A stretch of DNA of 37,504 nucleotides from Caulobacteraceae bacterium. Lineage in GTDB: Bacteria > Pseudomonadota > Alphaproteobacteria > Caulobacterales > Caulobacteraceae. Below are positions 1 to 7,364 of this stretch, in pieces. A model generated the notes under the pieces. That model was given only the letters and a program-made list of their open reading frames with translations, made no database searches and was not told where the DNA came from. Where the stretch lies: assembly GCA_947441065.1 (NCBI GenBank), contig CANESI010000028.1, positions 1 through 37,504 of the forward strand, read 5' to 3'. A program made the translations under genes and the position numbers. How positions within the stretch are numbered: the first letter of the stretch is position 1; the number at the start of each line of letters is the position of its first letter.

Positions 1-1434
1 CAGAGCCGCTAGGGCACTGGACTCGACCGAGCGAACACGGCCAACACCAGCGCAATGTTCGCAGATGTGAGTGGTGCCTTCCAGCACGCCGGACCGGCGA
101 CGCTGGCGAGAAATTTCCATCAGGCCAAAGGACGAGATCTTGCCCATCTGAATGCGGGCGCGGTCGTCCTTGAGGCAATCTTTCAGTTTCTTTTCAACGG
201 CCCGATTGTTCTTGGACTCGTCCATATCGATGAAGTCGATGACCACCAGACCGGCCAGGTCGCGCAGACGAAGCTGGCGCGCCGCCTCTTCGGCCGCTTC
301 CATGTTGGTCTTGAGGGCCGTCGCCTCGATATTGCGCTCGCGGGTCGACTTGCCGGAATTGACGTCCACAGCCACCAGAGCTTCGGTCTGGTTGATGACC
401 AGATAGCCGCCCGACTTCAGGGGAACGACGGGCGTATAGATAGCCGCCAGTTGATCCTCGACCTTGTGCTTGACGAACAGGGGCGTGGCTTCGCGGTAGG
501 GCATGACCTTCTTGGCCTGCGAAGGCATCAGCATCCGCATGAATTCTTTGGCTTCGCGATAGCCCGCTTCGCCCTCGACCCAGATGCCCTCAAGCTCCTT
601 GTCATACATGTCGCGGATGGCGCGTTTGACCAGATCTTCTTCTTCGTAGATCAGGGCTGGCGCGATGGAGTGCAGCGTCACATCGCGGATATTTTCCCAC
701 AGGCGCAGCAGATATTCATAGTCGCGCTTGATCTCGGCCTTGGTGCGCTTTGCACCGGCCGTGCGGACGATCAGGCCCATGCCCTGCGGCACGTCCAAGC
801 TCTGAACCACGGACTTCAAGCGCTTACGGTCGGTGACGGTCGTGATCTTGCGGCTAATGCCGCCGCCGCGCGCTGTGTTGGGCATCAAGACGCCGTAACG
901 ACCGGCGAGGGACAGATAGGTGGTTAGGGCCGCGCCCTTATTGCCTCGCTCTTCCTTGACGACCTGGATCAGCATGATCTGCCGACGCTTGATCACCTCT
1001 TGGATCTTATATTTGCGCATCAGGCGGCGACGGCGGCGCGCAACCTCTTCTTCCATGACATCGCCTTCGTCATGGTCGCCATGGTCACTGTCGTGGTCAC
1101 CATCGTCGGAGTCGCCGTGGGCCGGGGCGTGATGGGGCTCGTCATCATCCTCCATCATGTCGCGCATCAGCGCTTCGCGGTCGGCCATCGGGATCTGGTA
1201 ATAGTCCGGATGGATTTCGTTGAAGGCCAAGAAGCCATGGCGATTGCCGCCATATTCCACGAACGCAGCCTGAAGGCTCGGTTCGACCCGAGTGACCTTG
1301 GCTAGATAGATATTTCCGCGGAGTTGCTTTTTAGACCGGCTCTCAAAATCAAATTCTTCAATTCGTGAACCATCTACAACCACCACCCGCGTCTCTTCGG
1401 CGTGGGCGGCGTCGATTAACATTTTCTTCGACAT
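1..1434 (-). CDS. rne: Ribonuclease E, N-terminal catalytic part (cut by window edge)
   Basis: This is the essential endoribonuclease that starts mRNA decay and processes rRNA and tRNA. The 478 visible residues begin MSKKMLIDAAHAEETRVVVV at the ATG at 1434-1432, with GGAGA at 1447-1443 as ribosome binding site. The S1 domain (about residues 35-165) carries a long insertion: an acidic His/Asp-rich stretch (about 94-131) followed by a very basic one (ARRRRRLMRK). The DNase I-like catalytic part contains VAVDVNSG (Asp357) and VVIDFIDMD (Asp400), which match Escherichia coli D303 and D346; the 43-residue spacing is identical. CEHC (Cys458, Cys461) is the Zn-link. All these sites are shifted by 54 residues from E. 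coli, the size of the S1 insertion. The C-terminal scaffold lies outside the window. RNase G is less likely because of the insertion and the Caulobacter-like context. Confidence 0.96.
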   Translation of the reverse strand, partial: MSKKMLIDAAHAEETRVVVVDGSRIEEFDFESRSKKQLRGNIYLAKVTRVEPSLQAAFVEYGGNRHGFLAFNEIHPDYYQIPMADREALMRDMMEDDDEPHHAPAHGDSDDGDHDSDHGDHDEGDVMEEEVARRRRRLMRKYKIQEVIKRRQIMLIQVVKEERGNKGAALTTYLSLAGRYGVLMPNTARGGGISRKITTVTDRKRLKSVVQSLDVPQGMGLIVRTAGAKRTKAEIKRDYEYLLRLWENIRDVTLHSIAPALIYEEEDLVKRAIRDMYDKELEGIWVEGEAGYREAKEFMRMLMPSQAKKVMPYREATPLFVKHKVEDQLAAIYTPVVPLKSGGYLVINQTEALVAVDVNSGKSTRERNIEATALKTNMEAAEEAARQLRLRDLAGLVVIDFIDMDESKNNRAVEKKLKDCLKDDRARIQMGKISSFGLMEISRQRRRSGVLEGTTHICEHCAGVGRVRSVESSALAAL

Positions 1435-1512
1435 TTAAATTATCTCCACGGCGCGCGCAGGACCTTGGGTCCAGGGGCCGGATTTGAAGGGGGGCGCGCG
1501 CACCACGAGCCT

Positions 1513-1532
1513 TGTCGCCAGAAGAGGCGACA
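1513..1532 (-). promoter_or_regulatory. Stem-loop in the probable rne 5' leader
   Basis: A perfect 7-bp inverted repeat with a 6-base loop (agaaga) lies 79-98 bases upstream of the rne start. It would form in the rne transcript. There is no U-tract, so it is not a terminator of the usual kind. A role in RNase E feedback is possible but is inference only. Confidence 0.35.
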
Positions 1533-1791
1533 CAGGGAGCCCCGCCACCCCGAAGGGCGGATGAGAGGGGCTCGGGCCAGTAAGGGGCGTTTGCGACGCT
1601 GCCCATGAGGTTTTTGGTTCCTTGACGCGCCGTTGGGCGCGGATCGGAGAATGAGTCAGTGCCGCCGATAGGGGCTGAGCGTTAACTCGGGACACGCCGA
1701 CCGCGCCATGCAGGGCAGGGCGATCGAAACGTGATCACCATTTTGCAGCATTTCCAGAAAAAAGAAAGCTTTCTGCGGAGAAGTCATGTGC

Positions 1792-1799
1792 TTAACCAT
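1792..1799 (+). promoter_or_regulatory. Possible CtrA half-site upstream of amiC
   Basis: TTAACCAT matches the CtrA-type half-site known from Caulobacterales. No second TTAA follows at the usual 7-base spacing, so a full box is absent. The site lies 79-86 bases upstream of the amiC ATG. An 8-base match can occur by chance. Confidence 0.2.
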
Positions 1800-1877
1800 T
1801 TGTCTACGGACTTGGGGTGATAAGGTTTGCCTCCGTTAGCGGCCCTTAAATCTAGTTGGGGCTATCTAGGGTCTTGC

Positions 1878-3212
1878 ATGTTCGATCGTTTGGCAAAGCT
1901 AGCACAGGTACCCGGTGGGCGTTGGACGCTCGCGGGAGCAGCGGGCCTTTGCCTCGTTGCGGCGGCTCTGTCTCACAACGCGGCGGCGGCCGGACCGAGT
2001 GTAACCAAGGTTCGTTTCGGTGGCACTCAGGCTGAAACCCGAATTGTTATCGAATTGGACAAGGCCACAGTTGGGCGCTTGGAAACCAGCCCTGATGCGG
2101 ATCAACGGATCATATTGACCCTTGCCGATCTTCAGGTGGCGGGGGATTTACAAGGTTCTGGCCAAGGGTTGGTCAAGGGTTGGATGATGGATCAGGCGGG
2201 CGGCGCCGCGCGGCTTAGCCTCGATCTCGCCGGGCCCGCCAGTGTTAAGCGCCGGTTCTTGCTGCCTCCAAGCGAGGGCTCTAGCGCATATCGCTATGTC
2301 GTCGATATTGTGTCCTCCAGTTCAGTCTCTGCGATCACGCCGGTCTCTGCGATAACGCCAGTCTCTACGGTCGCGCCAGTGGTGGTGGTCAAGCCAGCGG
2401 TGTTGACGCCCGTGTCCGTCAAAGCCCCTTCACCGGTTCTGTTGCCGCCTGTGCCTGCCGTTCGCGCTGTGCCTGTGGCCGTGCAGAAGGTCACATCGAC
2501 GCCGCGCCCTTATGTTGCGCCTCTGCGCTTGAAGAAAGTCATCGTCATTGATGCAGGCCATGGCGGTCACGATCCTGGCGCTAGGGGGGCTGTGGCCAAT
2601 GAGAAAGACATCAATCTTGCAGCGGCACTGGGTCTGAAAGAGCGGCTAGATCGGTCGGGTCGATACAAGGTTATCCTGACGCGTGACACCGATGTTTTTA
2701 TCCCGCTGGAAAATCGCGTTCAGATCGCGCGTCATGCCAATGCAGATCTTTTTATCTCTCTCCATTCGGATTCGGGTGCCAATAGTCAGACCCGGGGCGC
2801 GAGCGTCTATACCCTCTCTGACAAGGGGTCTGATCGCGTCGCACGCAATGCGCTTGAGAAGAACAACTGGTTCCATGACGTGAACCTTCCAGCGCAGGAT
2901 AAGGCTGTAAAGCAGATCCTGCTGGACCTCACCCAGCGCGCGACCAAGAACCGGTCTGCATCCTTTGCCCAACTGCTGTTGACGCGAATTGATGATCACG
3001 TGCAGCTTTTGGCGCGCAGTCATCGCGATGCCGGTTTCGTGGTCCTGTTGGCCCCGGATGTCCCCGCCGTGTTGCTGGAAATGGGGTTCATCACCAATCT
3101 CGAAGATGAGGCCCTCCTGGCCAATCGCGAGTCTCGACAGGACTTCATGGATTCCGTTGGCGATTCTATTGACGCCTATTTCGACGAGGAATTGCGCATC
3201 GCATCTCGATAG
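1878..3212 (+). CDS. amiC: N-acetylmuramoyl-L-alanine amidase with AMIN domain
   Basis: This is a periplasmic zinc amidase that cuts the amide bond between MurNAc and the stem peptide, used to split daughter-cell walls. The 444-residue protein has an N-terminal hydrophobic segment (about 15-38, ending AAAAG) for export. An AMIN domain follows (about 40-135), then a Val/Pro/Thr-rich linker (about 150-210), then an Amidase_3 domain (about 220-435). Zinc ligands and catalytic residues are visible: DAGHGG (His228), NEKD (Glu242), SLHSD (His296) and LEMGF (Glu401). I chose the ATG at 1878 because it directly precedes the export signal; a TTG at 1827 would add 17 residues. The next gene, 138 bases on, is a penicillin-binding protein, so both act on the same polymer. 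AmiA is an alternative name; the family call is firm. Confidence 0.93.
   Translation: MFDRLAKLAQVPGGRWTLAGAAGLCLVAAALSHNAAAAGPSVTKVRFGGTQAETRIVIELDKATVGRLETSPDADQRIILTLADLQVAGDLQGSGQGLVKGWMMDQAGGAARLSLDLAGPASVKRRFLLPPSEGSSAYRYVVDIVSSSSVSAITPVSAITPVSTVAPVVVVKPAVLTPVSVKAPSPVLLPPVPAVRAVPVAVQKVTSTPRPYVAPLRLKKVIVIDAGHGGHDPGARGAVANEKDINLAAALGLKERLDRSGRYKVILTRDTDVFIPLENRVQIARHANADLFISLHSDSGANSQTRGASVYTLSDKGSDRVARNALEKNNWFHDVNLPAQDKAVKQILLDLTQRATKNRSASFAQLLLTRIDDHVQLLARSHRDAGFVVLLAPDVPAVLLEMGFITNLEDEALLANRESRQDFMDSVGDSIDAYFDEELRIASR
2325..2378 (+). repeat. Three tandem 18-bp units inside amiC linker
   Basis: Units at 2325-2342, 2343-2360 and 2361-2378 start gtctctgcgat, gtctctgcgat and gtctctacggt. 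They encode VSAITP, VSAITP and VSTVAP. Copies one and two differ at two bases; copy three is more diverged. The repeat keeps the reading frame and sits in the flexible linker between the AMIN and amidase domains, so it should change only linker length. Confidence 0.85.
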
Positions 3213-3350
3213 TTAGCGCTATGCTATCGCCAAGTCTGCCTCAGGTTCAATTTTCAATCGCTTAAGCTTTACCTCTGACCGCGACACGGGATAGACCAAA
3301 CATTGTGCGGGTTTGGCGTCCGTAGGGGTGCCCCGTGGAGGTTCTGGGTC

Positions 3351-5717
3351 TTGCAGCGGTTTGAGCGTTGGATTTCGATTGCGGGCGTTGCCATCCTCAG
3401 CCTGATTGCTGCGGCCGGTATCTGCTTGGCAGTCTATTCGGCTTGGCTGTTTCACGACATGCCCGATGCCTCCGACCTCGTGAATTACCGCCCCCCGACC
3501 GCGACGCGGGTCTATGCTTGGGACGGCACCCTGATCGGTGAGTTTTCGCGCGAACGTCGTATTTTCGTGCCCTATGATCAGATCCCGCCACGGGTGGTGA
3601 AGGCCTTTATGGCCGCTGAGGACCGTAACTTTTACGAGCACGGCGGCATCGACTATCAAGGTCTGAGCCGCGCGGTTCTCAAGAACGTCTTGAATGTCAG
3701 CCGGGGCCGTCGGCTAGAGGGTGGGTCAACCATCACCCAACAGGTGGCCAAGAACGTGCTGCTCAATAGCGATGTTACCTTTGGCCGTAAGTTCAAAGAG
3801 GCGATCCTTGCCAATCGTCTAGAGCAGGTGCTGAGCAAGCCCAAGATCATGGAACTCTATCTCAACGAGATTTGGCTCGGCTATCGGTCCTTCGGCGTGG
3901 GCGCTGCGGCCTATAACTATTTCGGCAAGCCCCTGTCGGACCTGACCTTGGCCGAGACCGCCTATCTGGCCGCCTTGCCGAAGGGGCCGCAGAACTATCA
4001 GCCCGTCCGCAATAAGGCCAATGCCATACGCCGCCGCAACTGGATCATCGGCGAAATGGCTGAGCTAGGCTGGGTCACCCCGCAAGAGGCCAAGGTTGCC
4101 ATGGCTGCGGACCTCAAGGTTCAGGCCGAACCTAGCCGAGCGCGCTATCGCGATGCGGACTACTTCATCGAAGAGGTTCGCCAGCGTGCGATCTTGACCT
4201 TGGGCGATAAGGTCAATGAGGGGGGCTATTACCTTCGCACCACCTTGGACATTCGTTTGCAGACCGCCGCCCGCGTCGCCTTGATGCATGGGCTAGAGCT
4301 CTATGATCGCCGCCACGGCTGGCGCGGGGCCGTCGGTCGGGTCGAGATTGGTCAAGAGGGTTGGGAAAAGAAGGCCAAGGCCCTGACCCTACCCTATGAG
4401 CGACGTGATTGGGTCATCGCGGTTGTTGAAGCCGCTAAGGGCCCGGTCAAGGTTCGGCTAACGGACGGTAAGACGGGGTCTATTGTCGAAGAGGATGTGG
4501 TCTGGGCGCGGGCGACCAAGGGCTTCAATGTTGGGGACCTGATCTTTGTCGCACCCGGCAAGTCGCCGGGACAGTTTGCCCTCAAGCAGATTCCGACCGT
4601 CAATGGCGCATTGGTGGCGATGGATCCCTATTCAGGCCGGGTGCTGGCCTTGGTCGGTGGCTATAGTTTCTCCCTGTCGAAGTTCAATCGCGCGACCCAG
4701 GCCAAGCGTCAGCCGGGCTCGGCCTTCAAGCCCTTTGTCTATGCGACGGCTTTGGATAATGGTTACACCCCGGCCAGTGTCGTGGCCGATGCGCCGATCA
4801 CCATCAAGGGCGAAACGGCGGACAAGGATTGGACGCCAGAGAACTATTCCAAGGACTATTACGGCAATCTGGTCCTGCGAAAGGGCTTGGAGCAGTCGCG
4901 CAACGCCATGACGGTTCGCTTGGCGCAGGCCATCGGTATGGACAAGGTGCGCGAGACCGCCATCCGCATGGGGGTCGTCAAGGATATGTCTCCGGTTCTG
5001 GCTATGTCGCTTGGGTCGGGTGAGACAACGCCCTTTAAGCTCACCGCCGCCTATGCGCCGTTCGTTAATGGCGGGCGCCGGATCGAGCCGCACCTGATCG
5101 AGCTGGTTCAAGACCGTGAAGGCAAGCCCTTGCTCAAGGGGGACGGCCGCGATTGCGAGCGTTGCAATGTCGGCTTCTTAGGCGAGGAATCGCCGCATCT
5201 GCCTGCGGCCGGAACCGAGGTTCTAGACCCCATTACCGCCTATCAGATCACCACCATGCTTCAGGGCGTGGTTCAGCGCGGTACGGCGGCGCAGGTCAGT
5301 TCCTTGGGTCGTCCCTTGGCCGGAAAGACCGGAACCACCAACGAGTATCGCAGCGCCTGGTTTGTCGGCTATTCACCAGAGATCGTGGTCGGCGTCTTTG
5401 TCGGTTTTGATGATAACCGTTCGCTCGGTAACAGCGAGACCGGCGGCCAGGCGGCTGTGCCGATCTTCATCGAATTTATGCAGACCGCATTGCGCGGCAG
5501 TCCCTATCGCGATTTCCAGCCACCCAAGACCGCCAAATTCGTTCTGGTCAACGGTATCCGAGAAGCCTTCCGACCCGGGACCGAGCCCAAACCTCAGCTA
5601 ACGCCTGAAGGGCCGGTTCCCTATGGCGAAGCTTGGGGTGGGGGCCCAGCGGTTCCGCCGCCACCGCCGCCGCCCAAGGTGCAAAAGGTGCCTGAGGACC
5701 TGTCGGGCCTGTACTGA
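3351..5717 (+). CDS. mrcA: Class A penicillin-binding protein (PBP1A-type)
   Basis: This bifunctional inner-membrane enzyme polymerises lipid II and cross-links peptidoglycan. The protein has 788 residues from a TTG at 3351, chosen because GGAGG (3337-3341) lies 9 bases upstream; a TTG at 3303 would add 16 residues. One membrane segment lies near residues 7-30. The GT51 transglycosylase carries EDRNFYEHGG (catalytic Glu90) and GGSTITQQVAKN. A divergent OB-like linker follows. The transpeptidase has all three motifs: SAFK (Ser457, Lys460), SRN (Ser516) and KTGT (Lys659). The C-terminus is a Pro-rich tail. Length and order fit PBP1A. It lies between amiC and prfB on the same strand, and could be cotranscribed with amiC across the 138-base gap. 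The exact start is the least certain part. Confidence 0.93.
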   Translation: MQRFERWISIAGVAILSLIAAAGICLAVYSAWLFHDMPDASDLVNYRPPTATRVYAWDGTLIGEFSRERRIFVPYDQIPPRVVKAFMAAEDRNFYEHGGIDYQGLSRAVLKNVLNVSRGRRLEGGSTITQQVAKNVLLNSDVTFGRKFKEAILANRLEQVLSKPKIMELYLNEIWLGYRSFGVGAAAYNYFGKPLSDLTLAETAYLAALPKGPQNYQPVRNKANAIRRRNWIIGEMAELGWVTPQEAKVAMAADLKVQAEPSRARYRDADYFIEEVRQRAILTLGDKVNEGGYYLRTTLDIRLQTAARVALMHGLELYDRRHGWRGAVGRVEIGQEGWEKKAKALTLPYERRDWVIAVVEAAKGPVKVRLTDGKTGSIVEEDVVWARATKGFNVGDLIFVAPGKSPGQFALKQIPTVNGALVAMDPYSGRVLALVGGYSFSLSKFNRATQAKRQPGSAFKPFVYATALDNGYTPASVVADAPITIKGETADKDWTPENYSKDYYGNLVLRKGLEQSRNAMTVRLAQAIGMDKVRETAIRMGVVKDMSPVLAMSLGSGETTPFKLTAAYAPFVNGGRRIEPHLIELVQDREGKPLLKGDGRDCERCNVGFLGEESPHLPAAGTEVLDPITAYQITTMLQGVVQRGTAAQVSSLGRPLAGKTGTTNEYRSAWFVGYSPEIVVGVFVGFDDNRSLGNSETGGQAAVPIFIEFMQTALRGSPYRDFQPPKTAKFVLVNGIREAFRPGTEPKPQLTPEGPVPYGEAWGGGPAVPPPPPPPKVQKVPEDLSGLY

Positions 5718-5785
5718 TCGCACGGGTCCATTGTCTTATGACGCGGCGCACGGTAAGCCGCCCCTTCAATAGCGAGGAGCCAATC

Positions 5786-6899
5786 ATGAGAGCGGATGTC
5801 GAGGCAGCTGCTGCCGACATCGAGCAGTCCATCGGACTGCTCAGGAGGAGACTTTGACTGGGATCCAGCGCTGCGTAAGCTCGACGAGCTCAATGCCAGG
5901 GTAGAAGACCCCACCTTGTGGGATCGTCCAACCGAAGCCCAAGCGGTGATGCGTGAGCGCACCCAACTGTCCGGTCAGATCAATGCGGTTCTTACCCTTG
6001 AGCGTGAGCTTGAGGATGCGGTCGGCTATGCCGAAATGGCCGATGCGGAAGGCGACGAGGCTTCGTTAGAAGAGGCCCGCGCGCAGTTGGCCGCGATCAA
6101 GGAGCAGGCGGCCCGTGCCGAGCTGGAGGCCCTGTTGTCGGGTGAAGCCGACAGCAACGATGCCTATCTCGAGATAAATTCTGGCGCAGGCGGGACAGAG
6201 TCCAACGACTGGGCTGGCATGCTGCTGCGGATGTATACCCGCTGGGCCACCGCCCACGCCATGAGCTTTGAGGTGATCGAAGAGACCCAAGGTGAGCAGG
6301 CCGGGATCAAGTCCGTGACCCTGCAGATCAAGGGGCATAATGCCTATGGCTGGCTGAAGACCGAGGCGGGCGTCCACCGTCTGGTGCGCATCTCGCCCTT
6401 TGACTCCGCCGCCAAGCGCCATACCAGCTTTGCTTCGGTCTGGGTCTATCCGGTCGTCGACGATACGATCGAGATCGATATCAACCCTTCGGACGTGCGC
6501 ACCGATACCTATCGGGCCTCGGGCGCTGGCGGACAGCATATTAACAAGACGGACTCCGCCGTTCGCCTGACCCACATTCCTACGGGCGTTGCTGTGGCCT
6601 GTCAGTCGGGCCGCTCTCAGCACCAGAACCGGGAAGAGGCGTGGAAAATGCTTCGCGCCCGTCTCTATGAGTTGGAACTGCAGCGTCGTGAAGCCGCAGC
6701 GCAGGCCTTGGAAGACCAGAAGACCGATATTGGTTGGGGTCACCAGATCCGGTCCTACGTTCTGCAGCCCTATCAGATGGTCAAGGACCTGCGCACGGAC
6801 GTGGAAACATCCGATACGCAAGGCGTTCTGGATGGGGATCTCGACAGCTTTATGGGCGCGTCATTGGCTCAGCGCGTCGGTGTGACGCGCGAAGGCTAG
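5786..6899 (+). CDS. prfB: Peptide chain release factor 2, with programmed +1 frameshift
   Basis: RF2 terminates translation at UGA and UAA. The real start is the ATG at 5786, 6 bases after AGGAG (5775-5779). It encodes 23 residues ([20 protein letters not shown], then RRL) and then meets TGA at 5855-5857. The +1 shift at CTT TGA C resumes at 5856 with DWDPALRKL, so the CDS is 5786-5854 joined to 5856-6899, giving 370 residues. The SPF anticodon tripeptide (Ser203-Phe205) identifies RF2 rather than RF1, and GGQ (248-250) is the hydrolysis motif; both lie two residues before their E. coli positions. A continuous frame from the ATG at 5796 avoids the shift, but its N-terminus ([11 protein letters not shown]) does not look like RF2 and lacks a well-placed ribosome binding site. 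It ends 9 bases before the convergent bactofilin gene. Confidence 0.96.
5843..5858 (+). promoter_or_regulatory. prfB: RF2 autoregulatory frameshift signal
   Basis: The order is AGGAGG (5843-5848), a 3-base spacer, CTT (5852-5854), TGA (5855-5857), then C. This matches the layout of the E. coli prfB signal, where an internal Shine-Dalgarno sits 3 bases before CUU. Low RF2 makes the ribosome pause at the in-frame UGA and slip +1, so RF2 level sets its own synthesis. The sequence shows the signal; the mechanism is family knowledge. Confidence 0.93.
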
Positions 6900-6908
6900 C
6901 CGATGGGC

Positions 6909-7364
6909 CTAGTCCTCCGCAAAGCCGTCTAGGCCGACGCTGGCCGCCGGGACGTGGACGGAGGCCGTGATTTGACGCTGGAACTTTAGGCTGCGACCTT
7001 GGAAATAGGCACCCGGTTCCATGGACAGTTGCTCATGGGTGATGTCGCCGTCGACATGGGCCGTGCCATAGAGCTTGACCTGCTTGGCCGAGATGGTTCC
7101 AGTCAGCTTGCCCCGAATATCGACAGTCTCGGCCGTAACGGTGCCTTCAACCTGTCCGGTTTCTCCGATCGACAGACGTTCAACCGTAATTTCGCCGCGA
7201 ACCGTACCGTCGAGGTGAAGTTCACCTTGGCCAGAGATGCTGCCATCAATGGTGACGTCCTCTCCGATCACGGAAGCAACCTTATGAGATTTACGCCCGG
7301 ACGTGTCTAACGACGCCGATAGGGCAGGGTAGGAGGTGTCAGAGTCAGCCCGCTTGTTGAACAT
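6909..7364 (-). CDS. Bactofilin cytoskeletal protein
   Basis: Bactofilins are beta-helical, nucleotide-free polymers that form membrane-associated patches and guide localised cell-wall synthesis or hydrolysis. The 151-residue protein has a short polar N-terminus (1-28) and a core (about 30-125) of short repeated beta-strands rich in Gly, Val and Ile (IGEDVTIDGSISGQGELHLD and on), typical of the DUF583/bactofilin domain. The start ATG lies inside the end of the upstream M23 peptidase gene (20-base overlap), so the two are translationally linked. In other alphaproteobacteria and in Helicobacter, bactofilins act with M23 peptidases beside them to shape the cell. It could be a BacA or a BacB; sequence alone does not settle that. 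Confidence 0.92.
   Translation of the reverse strand: MFNKRADSDTSYPALSASLDTSGRKSHKVASVIGEDVTIDGSISGQGELHLDGTVRGEITVERLSIGETGQVEGTVTAETVDIRGKLTGTISAKQVKLYGTAHVDGDITHEQLSMEPGAYFQGRSLKFQRQITASVHVPAASVGLDGFAED

Larger units (their letters stand above)
1435..1877. promoter_or_regulatory. Gene-free divergent region: rne leader and rne/amiC promoters
   Basis: These 443 bases separate two divergent genes. The part next to rne (about 1440-1700) is very GC-rich and rich in inverted repeats, consistent with a structured rne 5' leader. The clearest stem is TGTCGCC (1513-1519) with GGCGACA (1526-1532) around a 6-base loop. Another is CCGCC (1542-1546) with GGCGG (1556-1560). The amiC-proximal part (about 1735-1860) is more AT-rich and holds a perfect 12-base palindrome centred on AAGCTT (1763-1774) and a TTAACCAT (1792-1799). 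I could not assign -35/-10 boxes with confidence. E. coli rne is autoregulated through its leader; that this applies here is inference. Confidence 0.5.

Noticed and set aside
55-927. Plus-strand open frame (290 codons) at the left edge
   Set aside because: It is the antisense shadow of rne, whose minus-strand frame is open to the edge with full RNase E motifs.
1435-1695. 86-codon frame whose stop abuts the rne start, as a leader peptide
   Set aside because: It begins with GTG, is rich in Pro, Ser and Arg as expected from GC-rich non-coding DNA, and has no ribosome binding site. The abutting stop is noted under the leader finding only.
3303-3350. TTG at 3303 as the start of the penicillin-binding protein
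   Set aside because: The extra 16 residues look non-conserved, and the GGAGG at 3337-3341 fits the TTG at 3351.
5796-5855. ATG at 5796 as the prfB start without a frameshift
   Set aside because: Its N-terminus does not resemble RF2, while the 5786 frame gives a good RF2 start and a complete frameshift signal.
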